This document shows positions 46,891 to 56,830 of a DNA stretch of 64,000 nucleotides, piece by piece. The notes below the pieces were generated by a model. It had not been told where the DNA came from and did not search any database. It saw only the letters and a list, made by a program, of their open reading frames with translations. Numbering within the stretch: position 1 is the first letter of the stretch; each line of letters begins with the position of its first letter. The translations under genes and the position numbers were made by a program. Source of the DNA: Saturnia japonica (lineage: Eukaryota; Arthropoda; Insecta; Lepidoptera; Saturniidae). Location: NCBI GenBank assembly GCA_033032175.1, contig CM065312.1, positions 7,254,001 to 7,318,000 of the forward strand, given 5' to 3'.

Positions 46891-47427
46891 CACTTTGCCG
46901 CACAATTATAAAAAAAACTGACCAAGTGCGAGTCGGCTTCGTGCACCGAGGGTTCCGTAATTGTACAGCCACATTCACCAAAAGATCCAAAAGAAAGTGG
47001 CGAACAATTCTAACGAAAACGTAATACATATTGAGAGACAAACTTAACTTTGCCATGTGAAACCGTTGTCCCCATACATCGATATATTCCGCGGACAGTT
47101 TACCAACTGCAAATAAGTTAAAAAAATTGTGCTGTAACTATAAATTTACTCTTTTTGGATTAAATCCTTTACTTATGCCATAAGACATTGCTCCTTCCCA
47201 AATTTAATGATTCTATGTCAAGTGGAAGTATCCTATAGGTTTTTATTTCTTTGCGAGTGATAAAATATGCGGCATACACAGCCGTATCTTTGATTGCACT
47301 GACTTAGAAGTTTGATTTTTTCACAACTCTAAGAGATTGCAGACCTGAGTTTTGATATTAATTTTTAACTTGGGTCTTAGCAGACAGACAGACGGACATC
47401 GAAGTGATCCTCTAGGGGTTTCTTTTC
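46891..47427. other. Unassigned DNA with a repeat-like word
   Basis: 'gaccaagtgcgagtcggctt', followed by 'cgtgcaccgagggttccgta' at 46919-46963, is a word I recall from many insect dispersed repeats. No gene is seen. Confidence 0.4.
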
Positions 47428-47818
47428 AATGAGCCTAAGCTTTCGGTGAAGTAAAATGTATGTTTGAAAAACAAATGTAATAATTTGCCATACCCTGTTC
47501 AGAGTCCACGTATTCGGATACTTTATCATATAAGCACAAATGTACACACATGATGCAAATGGATAAATAATGAATAAATAAAACATCGGGATGAAACCAT
47601 AGCACGGTGGTAGGGTATTTTCTAATGCCCGCTTGGCTAGCTACTACCCTCAAGTTAAAAATATGTCTCCAAGCACCTAGAGGTGTGATCCGGCAGCTGC
47701 ACTTAGAGCAAGTTTTCCCACTAGCCTTCATCATCTAGACTAGGTCATCATCATCTTGGGCCACATCGTCACTTAAAATCAGCTGAGATTATGGCCATAA
47801 CGCTAACCTAGAAATAAT
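47428..47818 (+). repeat. Family B SINE, copy 6, interrupted
   Basis: The copy lacks its tRNA-like head and starts at 'aatgagcctaagctttcggt'. It is broken by about 125 bp of foreign AT-rich sequence (about 47457-47583), then resumes with 'catcgggatgaaaccatagc'. The body and tail hairpin ('gccacatcgtcacttaaaat', 'cagctgagattatggcc') follow. Small frames over it are not genes. Confidence 0.7.
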
Positions 47819-48889
47819 TTAAAAAAATAACCTTTTTGTACTTAATATTTTATTTTATACGCATATTTTTTTTTTTAAATATAAAATTTTATTCTTATAA
47901 ACTTTTAATATTGTTTTAACAGGTAATAACAAATATAAAAGGTTTTACAAAGTTGAAATATCGCAACCGAATGCAGATGTCTCAAATAAGGAACACTTTC
48001 TTCAGCCACTAAGTTCCAGAAATAAATACAACGCGAGACGTGCCGTGAAGAAGATATATGGCGTAGCGAGGGAATACAATACTGGATAGCAAAGGTCGTT
48101 CCCGTTAGTATAAATGTAAGTAAATTTGAATAAAACATAGCTCCATCTCGTACGGGGTTCGCGGGTTTGTTTTTTGTTCAAGTACTTTATCTAAAACAAG
48201 CATTAATACTGTGTAATAATGTACAACAGAGATATAAAATACTGTTTACGTTTATACAAAATATATACCTTATTTACATAGATAAAAAATAAATTCTGTT
48301 CATCGGTAAGCGCTTCACTTGATTACAGTTGGACCGATTTCGCTAATTCTTTATAGTAATGTTAGTAATACTTCGAATAAGATTTTCATAGAGAGAAAAT
48401 AATATAGAAAAATTACTTGAAAAATTAGAAAATAAGGAAAAAAAGTAACTGCTTTGTTGTTTTGCATTTTTTTAAGAATTCAATACCATAACTGACTATT
48501 AGAATAATGAGATATTTATTTTGTTCGTTATGACCCTGGAAGAGTTTTTGGCAAAAAAAAATAGAGTTGGATGACTGTGGTCAAGTTATTGACTATTGGA
48601 AAGGACTGAAAAATGGCTGCAGGCATGTTCATTGTAAATAAGTCTTACTAAATGTTACGTATTTATTCTTTATCTTTAGTGTATTGACTGATTTTCACAA
48701 AGCATAGCATAGGCGAATACCTGGCCATCATAATGACAAGTGAATTAACACGAATTCAAATTGACAACCGAAGCGTATATTATTATCCAAATTGTTTACT
48801 ACTATCTAAGAATTTTTTACAGTAACATGGCACTATCTTATGGTAAGCATAAAACAATAAAAACAAAGATACCCACCTAGAGATTAGCA
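47819..48889. other. Unassigned AT-rich DNA
   Basis: No gene or clear repeat is recognised. Confidence 0.5.
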
Positions 48890-49130
48890 ATCCATTACAA
48901 GTCTTCCCTTCGTAAGCCTTTCGGCAACTGCATATACCCTGCTTTATCCAGGAAAGCGACAAACCAAAAGAGAGTCACTGGACGGTATATTACAATCGGA
49001 TATATATTGCAACCACTTCGATTGATTACTGTATATACAACTGACTGGTCCTGGAATGCAGCACTCTTAAGCATGACACTATGGCAGAGCTTGCAACTGG
49101 GGTATGGTGGTCGCGATTCAGTCAAGCACT
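48890..49130 (-). repeat. Family A repeat, inverted copy
   Basis: 'aagcctttcggcaactgcat', 'ataccctgctttatccagga' and 'aagcgacaaaccaaaaga' are the inverse of 'tttggtttgtc..gtttc.ggatca' and 'tgccgaaaggctt' in the plus-strand copies. Confidence 0.55.
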
Positions 49131-49645
49131 ATAGTCGTGTCTTATCAGCAGGCAAAGCTTCTTCGTAGAAACATTTTTGTTTGCTAACTACACAACACGT
49201 CAGACTGCGTTGATGAAAAAAAAAAAATTCTCTTCATTTAAGGGGCTTTTACAGCTGGTGTATGCCGGGCCCACCGGAGCATATCCAAATTTTATAAAAC
49301 TAACATAATTTCTACAGAAAATAAAACTATGTACTTAATAAAAATCTACATACATGTATCCCTTAAAGTATAAGACTTATAATATAACTATTAATAGTAA
49401 AGTTCTACAGAAACCAGTCAAAAAGGAAGACGGTTCCGCTAGTATACTGTGGAACATACCTAAATCTAAAGAATATAACCCTAAACTTAAAATTAAACGA
49501 CTTCTACTTATTTCGTACCTAACACATTCCACATACCCTGCACACTTCACAGTTACGTGAATGAACTTTTTTCATAAGATGTCGAAACTTTTTCAGTGGA
49601 CCGATAAAAGTTTTGACTAGACGTGGCTTAAATTATTGAGACTAA
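49131..49645. other. Unassigned AT-rich DNA upstream of the exon-like frame
   Basis: A 'ctttttcag' acceptor-like word occurs at 49587-49595, but the frame after it stops before the exon-like region. The 49354-49560 frame has no family resemblance. Confidence 0.4.
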
Positions 49646-49814
49646 AAACATGCATGGTCTGGAGGTGTGACGACTTTAAAAGCCGACGTAAAAGTCAGTG
49701 CCAAAATAACTGCTAAAAATGAATTGGAGTATTTGAAATTAGTCGATTTATCCATGAAAGTGAAAATTGATGGTGGCAATATTTCTTTAAAAGACGAAAA
49801 GTCTCCTCTGCTCG
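49646..49814 (+). CDS. Exon-like fragment, takeout / JHBP family
   Basis: An open stretch of 56 codons after an in-frame TAA at 49643-49645 reads through 'LKADVKVSAKITAKNELEY' and 'MKVKIDGGNISLKDEKSPLL', and ends at a strong 5' splice site ('ctcG|GTGAGTAA', break after 49814). The strand pattern, with a hydrophobic residue every second position and 'YLKL.DL.MKVKI', resembles the middle of takeout and juvenile-hormone-binding proteins. These are secreted insect carriers of hydrophobic ligands, and in the family an intron near the 'LG' after this strand would be plausible. The acceptor is unclear: the only AG is at 49663-49664, without a pyrimidine tract. No other exon of the gene is recognised in the window. 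It could be a real internal exon of a gene with long introns or a pseudogenic remnant. Confidence 0.45.
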
Positions 49815-49910
49815 GTGAGTAACATAATATACTTGTATATTATACATTATTATAAATACATCATTAATTGTTTAGCCTTGGCAATAACGTACTTTAGTAT
49901 CTTATTTATT

Positions 49911-50490
49911 ACTAGCTGTGCCCGTGGCTTCGCTCACGTGGACTGCAGAATGCCCGCGCGAATCTTGCTCCCCGTTCCCGGCTATTTTAAAGACAAAAAT
50001 GCTTATTGTGAGTGTTCGTAAAAAGATAGAAATATACTCTCCCTGATTTTTTTGTAGATCTTTTTAATGCCTACAATTATTTAATACATTAATTTGAAAT
50101 AACTCTTATGGTTTACTCAGTGTACGCTATTTAAGCGCCAAAATTGATTCACCATGCCCAAATTTTTTTATTCGTGCGGAACCCTAATTCTTAAAAAAAA
50201 TAAAAGTAGCCTAAGTTACTCCCTATAAAATCAGTTCTCTACCAATGAAAGTCCCGTCAAATAGGTCCAACCGTTTCGGAGATTACCCGGAACAAGCAGA
50301 CAGACAGACAGACACACAGATAGAAAGACAGACAGACAGACAGAAAGACAGACAGACAGACAGACTAAATTTTAAAAATGGATTTTTGTTATAGGTATCG
50401 TATATACTTTCATACGCATTTAATAAAAATATGTTATTTTGACATTATAAACAACCACATTAATTTTATCTTAATATATATAAATCTCGT
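49911..50490 (+). repeat. Family C repeat, copy 4
   Basis: It starts 'actagctgtgcccgtggctt', has 'aaaatgcttattgtgagtgt' and 'gtttactcagtgtacgctat', 'gaaagtcccgtcaaataggt', and a long 'cagacaga' run before its 3' part 'gttattttgacattata'. This is the most complete copy in the window. Confidence 0.75.
50297..50366 (+). repeat. CAGA microsatellite
   Basis: About 70 bases of mostly 'caga' units with interruptions. It lies within the family C copy, where shorter runs exist in the other copies. Confidence 0.9.
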
Positions 50491-50599
50491 GTCACAATGT
50501 TTGTACCAATGGACTCCTAAACCACGGTACCGATTATATAAAATTCGACACCATGTGCAGTATCAGATCCAACTTGAGAGATAACCGAGAGTTTAAATC

Positions 50600-51400
50600 T
50601 CAAGATGATAGTGCAATTTTAATTTATTGCTAATTATTGTCTGTGATATGAAAGCATCACAACTATCTTAACTCATAATGATTCTAGGCAGATGTCGATA
50701 CCTTCCGGACTACGCGGTGGACTAGTAATGACAATAGATGGCGCTCCTATTGGTAGGATCTACGAACGTGCCATATACTGACATTACCAGCACAGATTAC
50801 CACGTGTTGTTGACGCTCATAAAATTAATTAAATATTTTGTAGTGAACGAATCTACCGTATAATTCAGCTAATTATTTGTCTGCTTATGATTTGACAGAA
50901 ACAACCTTATCATGTTAACTTCAAATTATTATAACAAATGTCGATACCTTATCGACTGGGTTGAGTAAGTAATCAATAGATGGCGCTGCTATGGTAAATC
51001 CACGAACGTCATTCATAAGTCTACATTTTAAAGCATTAATTACCACGTGTTGTTGACAGCTATAAGATAATTAACATATTTTGTAGTGAACGAAATACCG
51101 GTATAATTCAGCTAATTATATGTCTGTTATTATTTGACAGTCACATATCTGTTAACTCAAACGATTATCAGATGTCGATACCTTTCGACTGGGTTGAGTA
51201 AGTAATCAATAGATGGCGCTACCATGGTAAATTCCGACTTGTTACTTAAGCTACATTTTAACAGCATGTATTCCACGTGTTGTTGACGCTATAAAATTAC
51301 ATTAAATTTACTATTGTAGTGAACGAATACCGTTTAATTCAATTATTTACATGATTTTATTTAAGATCTATTTACATAACAAATTTCACCTACATTAAAG
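50600..51400. repeat. Tandem repeat, about three units of 230-245 bp
   Basis: The word 'gtagtgaacga' recurs at 50840, 51083 and 51315, and 'tcgatacctt' at 50695, 50941 and 51175, giving periods of about 243 and 233 bp. Each unit also has 'caatagatggcgct' and 'ttccacgtgttgttgac'-type words. Units have diverged by small indels. No coding frame is present. It ends against an inverted family D terminus at 51494. Confidence 0.85.
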
Positions 51401-51494
51401 AATAGATTTTATCTATACGTGCCTATGACCCACCCTTCTCTCTCTCTCTGTCACTCTTATATGACGCAGACGAAGTTGCGCGGGTCAGCTAGTT
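51401..51494 (-). repeat. Family D repeat, 5' end
   Basis: On the minus strand it starts 'actagctgacccgcgcaact' and 'tcgtctgcgtcatataag', then a short 'gagagagagag' run, as at 40867-40925. Confidence 0.65.
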
Positions 51495-51599
51495 AATTGT
51501 ATAAATTTGAAAGTACGAAACGAGTATATCCGCGGTAGTTTCAAATTCGCTCGTATATCAGAAAAAGTAACCGAGAGCCATCTAAGATGAAGTGAAGAT

Positions 51600-51815
51600 A
51601 TCAATATGTAGTGAAGAAAGCATCGCAACTACATTAATATAAGATAGGCAGAGGACGACCTCCGGATACGCGGTGGACTAGCATGACAAAACTCCTATTG
51701 GAGGAAAACTGCCCAATCTGACAACCCAGGACAGATTAACCTGGTATCAGAAAATTAGAAGATCCGAATCTACCTAAAGCGCGATAGAGCTATGAAGAAG
51801 AAAAAACCTTGCATG
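51600..51815 (+). repeat. LINE-tail-like segment sharing a module with the tandem repeat
   Basis: 'cctccggatacgcggtggac' and 'aaaactcctattggaggaaa' resemble the coding end of RTE-type LINEs (a '...RPP..RWT' tail) as I recall it. They also parallel 'ccttccggactacgcggtgg' and 'ctcctattggtaggat' at 50703-50760 in the first tandem unit. It is decayed. Confidence 0.45.
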
Positions 51816-52015
51816 GCACTTCAAATTAAATAATAAATACCATATTATAACTGTACAATACATAGTTGTTGATCCACACGCATTCATAAGTCTAAAAAGG
51901 ATTAATTAAGTTGACAGTTAGATATTAACAACAGGGAAGGGTTAAGTATATATGAGTGTAATCCACCACAAGACAACGATCCACTGAACTTTATTTTAAT
52001 TAATGTGTACCATTT

Positions 52016-52170
52016 ATTCCGCTTGTTACTTAATTACATTACCATGTATTAGTGTGTGAGTATAAAAAACATTAATTACTATTATAATGAATACCTTAAT
52101 TTATTTACATGATTTTATTTAAGATCTATTTAATACGAGTTTACCTACATTAAAGAAAGATTTTTCTATA
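52016..52170. repeat. Dispersed duplicate of the tandem-array end
   Basis: 'gcttgttacttaattacatt' ... 'atttacatgattttatttaa' followed by 'gatctattta' ... 'cctacattaaagaa' matches 51239-51410 in the same orientation, about 755-775 bases upstream. The middle has lost about 15-20 bases. Confidence 0.7.
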
Positions 52171-52189
52171 GTTTATCACAAAATAGCAG

Positions 52190-52472
52190 TGTACCCACGG
52201 TTCCGCACGCATTTGTTATTATGCAGTAATTATTTTCACCGCGTAATTTTATTTTTACTCATATTATTGACGTTTCTTAGAGCCTATCAATTGAGGAATT
52301 ACATATATACTTCCCGTGTACAAAATTTCATAAGAATCTGTTAAGCCGTTTTTGAGTTAAATCCGGACATAAAAACAAACAGACAGACAAATTTTTTTTA
52401 TTTATCATATTCGTGGTCAGTATAGTATGCCTATTGGGAAATTTTGGAAATGTACAGATAGAAACTACAGGT
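52190..52472 (-). repeat. Family F repeat, inverted copy
   Basis: Read on the minus strand it has 'gtacatttccaaaatttccc', 'gataaataaaaaaaatttgt', 'ctgtctgttt', 'ttgtacacgggaagtata' and 'gtgaaaataattactgcata'. This matches 6309-6605 and 40215-40745. Confidence 0.65.
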
Positions 52473-52884
52473 TGGATAAGTATTACTCAGAATGTTATAT
52501 TTATAACTACTTGTTATAAATATCAAAAATATAAAAAGTATTATAATTATTGTGAAGTATTTAATCATACAGCGAATTATATTTACAAAGGGGAAATTTG
52601 ACATACCGCTGTAGCTTACAAAAGGGTGTTTAAAACGAATGTCATATGTTTATGGGATTTTCATGTTATGCTAATGTGAACGAACCTTCATCTTTCACAG
52701 TACATTATTTTACTGCTATTATCTTAATAAAAACAACATTAACTTTTTACGAATACTTAAATTTATTTTTTGCTATGTTATCGCACTGAAGATAGCATAT
52801 ATCGATTAACATAAAAGAAATATTTTACTTTTAAAATGTTATGTACAAATATGATAATTAAAACTAGTTAATTAGTTTTGATTT

Positions 52885-53758
52885 CACGAAATCAAAATCT
52901 ACGACTGATGCTGGTGCAACGCTATTAAGTCACATATTTGAGGCATGGGAGAAGTCTCAGGATGCAATCATTGTATTCTGTGATCTTTCAAAAGCTTTCG
53001 ACTGCGTTGATCACACTACGCTCATACTTAAGATGAAACATTATGGTGTGTCTGGACCTCCTTTCGACTTTGTAGAGTGATATTTCACAGATCACTATCT
53101 CAAAGTAAGTGTAAATAGGACAACCTCTTCGGGATCCTTGGCTAGAATCGGCGTCCCACAGGGTTCGATATTGGGACTGTTTTTGTTTTTTATATATATA
53201 AATGATCTACCCCTAACGGTTAAGAACTGTGCTAGCATTGTTCTTTTTGCAGACGATACTTCACTTATATTTCAAGTGAAAAGAAAAGATTTAGAGGTTA
53301 GGCATGTAAATAATACTTTATTTAAAATATTACAATGGTTTGATTTAAATAATCTATCAATGTACAACGTGTTGAAAGTAATATTAAGATAGGAGAGAAC
53401 ATAGTAGGCATGGTTGATAATACTATATTCTTAGGCATCACACTAGATGCAAAATTACAATGGGGTCCTCACATTAAAACCTTGGCAGGGAAATTAAGCT
53501 CCGCCTTATACGCAGTGCGTAAGATTCGCCAGTTAACTGATATTGCTACTGCTAGGCTGGTCTACTTCGCTCACTTCCACAGTTTAATGTCCTATGGTAT
53601 TTTACTGTGGGGTTCAGCAACTGAGGTAGATATCATATTTGTATTACAAAAACGGGAAGTTCGAGCAATTTATGATATGTGACCACGCGAATCATTGAGG
53701 AATAAATTTCAAGTATTTAGTATTTTCACTTTGCCTTCCCAATACATCTTGGAAAATA
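52885..53758 (+). pseudogene. Jockey/CR1-group LINE, reverse transcriptase part (5' segment)
   Basis: This is the reverse transcriptase of an ORF2 protein, which would copy element RNA at a nicked target. In order: 'CDLSKAFDCVDHTTLI' (about 52980-53028, first aspartate), a TGA at about 53078, 'GVPQGSILGLFLFFIYINDL' (about 53149-53208), 'FADDTSLIFQ' (about 53248-53277, FADD active site), a break near 53390, then 'FLGITLDAKLQWGPHI' and 'TARLVYFAHFHSLMSYGILL'. A stop falls at 53680-53682. The copy is 5'-truncated and lacks the endonuclease region. It is cut at TA 53757-53758 by the mariner and resumes at 55309. Confidence 0.85.
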
Positions 53759-53799
53759 TTAGGTCCTTACATATGAAATTGGCGTTTTGTACGGGAGGA

Positions 53800-55308
53800 A
53801 TATAAAGTCATTTTTTTAATGTAAAATATATTTAATTAATCAAAGTATGCACCGTTGTTATCTATGCACTTTGCCATCTCATAGGTAGTTTATTGATCTC
53901 TTTACTAAAAAAACCATGGGGGCGAGAATCAATAAACTTTTTCAAAGCGGTTTGGACTGCCGCATCAGAGTTGAATTTTTTTCCCAGTAAGAACGCTGAC
54001 CTTCTTAACAAACTTGACAGATTACTCAACAATTGCATTCGATTTGTTTTTAATCTTCGTAAGTATGACCATGTATCGAGCCATCGTTCAGAGCTTAATT
54101 GGTTGCCCATACGCCAGCGTCGGAGTTTGCGGGCTCTGACAACTCTGTATTCTATTCTATTTTCTCCCAACACTCCCTATTACTTAACTCCACATTTTCA
54201 GTTTTTATACTCTAATCATGACCTTAACCTTCGCTCTTCTAATAATCTTATTCTTTGCTGTCCTGTCCATACTTCCGGTCTAGTACATTCATCTTTCTAT
54301 ATCCAATCTATTCTCCTATGGAATGCGCTTCCTTATGAAATCAGGATGTCATCTAATCGTTTCAGTTTTAAAGTCAAGGTACGTCGGCTTTACCAGTGTC
54401 ATTTAGCAGAATTATCTGGTTAATGCTGTATTTAGTACTTAATGTTGACTAATTATATTTATATTTATAGTATTGATATTTATGTATGATGTTGTTATGT
54501 GTATGTATTGTATATGTGTAGTATATATGTCTTATATATATTATGTTTTGGTGTTGATATTTTATTTATATATTGTGATTTTAAATTGGTTAAACATAAT
54601 TTCAATAAACCCCCTTACCTTTTACACCTACCAATATTTATCTCTGCATCACCTAATGGTTGACTGGCAGAGAATGCCTTAGGCATTAAGTCCGCCATTG
54701 CGTATTTAACGCATAGTGTGTAAATAAATAAATAAATAAGTTGTCCAAATTCCAGAAAAAAAGGTAATCTGTTGGAGCAAGGTCCGGGGAGTACGGTGGA
54801 TGTCGCAGACATTCCAATTGTAGCTCATCTAACTTAGTGGTTGTTTGTTGTGCAGTGTGTGGTCTTGCGTTGTCGTGAAGCAGCAGTGGCCTAGAGCGAT
54901 TGACCAATCTCGGTTGTTTAGCAGCTAGTTCTTCCTTTATGGTTTGCAGTTGCTGACAATAGATATCTGCCGTAATCGTTTGGCCAGATTTTAGAAAGCT
55001 ATAGTTAACGACACCGGCGCTAGTCCACCAGATAGTCACAAGTAACTTTTTCTGAGTCAATTTTCGTTTAGGGCAGGATTTGGGTGGGTGTCCAGGGTTC
55101 AGCCATTGCGACGAGCGCTTCCGATTATCGGACAATATCCACTTTTGATCATAAGTAATGATTCGATTTAAAATCCCTTCATTATTGTGTCGGCTGAGCA
55201 AAGTAACACAGCAGTCGACGCGTGTTTGGAAGTTCGATTTACTCAATTCATGAGGTACCCATCGTTCAAGTTTTTTTACTTTCCCGATTTGCTTCAAGTG
55301 GATTAATA
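53800..55308 (-). pseudogene. mariner transposase pseudogene, split
   Basis: A DD34D transposase running from about 55297 down to about 54738 and then from 53985 to 53862. The first part shows 'RWVPHELSKSNF', a first catalytic block 'IITYDQKWIL' (the glycine-aspartate-glutamate of the family is altered), 'LLHDNARPHTAQQ' and 'PPYSPDLAPTDYLFFWNLDN'. The second aspartate to the final one is 34 residues. After the inserted LINE the C-terminus resumes with 'GKKFNSDAAVQ' and 'FIDSRPHGFFSKEINKLPMR'. The N-terminal helix-turn-helix is missing. The enzyme is dead through truncation, insertion and the altered first motif. The 54686-55297 frame is mostly this protein, with a foreign tail from the insert. 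Confidence 0.85.
53986..54737 (+). mobile_element. LINE 3' fragment nested in the mariner
   Basis: A 752 bp, 5'-truncated insertion ending in a 'taaa' tandem tail (54720-54737). It encodes the end of a non-LTR ORF2 protein: 'LLNNCIRFVFNLRKYDHVS', 'LNWLPIRQRRSLRALTTLYS' and 'SILLWNALPYEIRMSSNRFS' in one frame to the stop at about 54421. This C-terminal pattern is typical of CR1-like LINEs from memory, and differs from the outer LINE. A non-coding 3' UTR with 'ggttgactggcagagaatgc' follows. The break in the mariner protein and the poly-TAAA tail define the junctions. Confidence 0.85.
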
Positions 55309-55810
55309 TAATGTATGTTCAGAAAAATGAAGATAATTTTGAACTTGTAACTAACACGCACAATTTCAGTAATAAAAATTAATATAAAATAGTCATTCCG
55401 TCTTTTAGACTTAGTAAAACAACTTTTTTTTTTACGTAATTGTGTTATGTTCTTTAATAAACTTACTAAGCACCTTACCGATTTGCCGGATAATTAGTTG
55501 AAGAATCATGTTAAGCAGGTTTTATTGACGAAGGGGTATTATAGGGTGGCTGATTACGTGAATGATGGTGATGTCTGGATGTGATTTCTTCTCTGTACAT
55601 CTACTGAAAATTATAATAACTGTATACAATTAAAAATTGTAAAAACAATTAAAAAAAAGATAATAAGATATTGATAACCCGATCGAGTTTCTTGTCGGTT
55701 CTTCTCGATGGCTGGGATGTTTTCCAATCCCGTACCACCGGTAGTGTTTTGACATACATAAGTGCCTTCTTAGGGCCTAAATTGAATAAAAGATATTTTG
55801 ATTTTGATTT
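55309..55810 (+). pseudogene. Jockey/CR1-group LINE, C-terminal end and 3' UTR (resumed)
   Basis: This is the continuation of the LINE at 52885-53758 after the mariner. It starts at 'ataatgtatgttcag', equivalent to 'cttaatgtatgttcg' at 14296. Broken coding pieces include 'YYRVADYVNDGDVWM' (about 55539-55583). The 3' UTR has 'aacccgatcgagtttcttgt', 'ccttcttagggcctaaattg' and a 'ttttgattttgatttg' end. It has multiple stops. Confidence 0.8.
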
Positions 55811-56079
55811 GAGTTATCCCGTCCACATATTTCGCATATTATAAAATGTAAAAAATCGAACTAACAACAATTTGTTCTTAACATGACACAAATTGTTTAT
55901 ACATGATGCCTTGAATATATTTCCATTAGCATCGACTAATGATATCCCTGATGAAAAAGATTTTTAATTATTTATAACTAAAATAATATTTCTTTAATAG
56001 CGAGGAACATTAGCTTTACAATGTTGTTTGAATAATTAATTTTGAAAAAGAATTATTGAAGATACCATATCTTTCCGCC
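55811..56079. other. Unassigned AT-rich DNA
   Basis: Nothing recognisable between the LINE end and family H sequence. Confidence 0.45.
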
Positions 56080-56830
56080 TGCTTCCTATGTGATCTTTTT
56101 TTTTTCAGTTTCTTTGAAATAAGTTCCTAGTTGTTATACATTGTTGGAGAGCTAAGAAAACGGTTATATTTTTAAAATAATCTGCATGCCAAGTTTCATA
56201 ACGCTTTTTTTATTATTTTAAGTCATTTTAGTGGAAAAAATCTAAAAAAATGTTGAAATAATATCGTTTTTCGACTTGCATTTTTAAATTTGGACAGATA
56301 ATTGTTGTTTTAATATTTATAAATAACCAGTGTTCAATCGTTTTTGTATATCAGAAGAAAAAATGAGATTTACATTGATACTTTTTATAAATACATTTTT
56401 GAAGTTGCACTTTTGACTTATGAAAAAAATTTCTAAAAAACATAATAACTAAAAAATGGTTCACTTTTGGATAATGCATATGGGGGTTTAAATTATCGCA
56501 AATAGTCACCCCTATTACCTCGTAAAGAAATATGTCGAATTACCAATAATCTAAGTATAAAAATAATAAATAATCTATTCATTATAAATGTTTTAAAAAT
56601 AAATTACCTATCTTAACATCTATTTATTAAACAAAACAAATTTTTAGGAAAAAAGAAAACCAGCATCAATGATTTTGAAGAGTTCCCTGGTGTATCTTTG
56701 AAGTTGAAGGTCGAATGCCAATAAAATGAAAATGAGACCACCCTTGAGTTATCCCCTATGCAACAAAAAAAGAATTATCTAAATGGGTTCATAAATTAAA
56801 AAGTTATGGCTGAACATCATAAAATAAGAT
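56080..56830 (-). repeat. Family H repeat, long inverted copy
   Basis: The 56640-56830 part is the inverse of 4706-4895. Sequence from 56080 to 56640 may belong to the same element, but has no second copy here to confirm it. It is AT-rich and non-coding, with poly-A and poly-T runs. Confidence 0.5.

Larger units (their letters stand above)
53759..55308 (-). mobile_element. mariner transposon inserted in the LINE, 5' end lost
   Basis: On the minus strand its 3' terminus is at 53759 ('ttaggtccttacatatgaaa'), the same end as the copy at 59849-60696. A TA is present on both sides (53757-53758 and 55309-55310). About 460 bases of the 5' part, including the terminal repeat and N-terminal domain, are missing, and the remaining sequence abuts the TA exactly. 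It is interrupted by a LINE fragment at 53986-54737. Confidence 0.85.

Noticed and set aside
50297..50366. Regular short repeats that could suggest a CRISPR array
   Set aside because: Simple 4-base microsatellite inside a transposon copy, with no spacers and an animal genome context.
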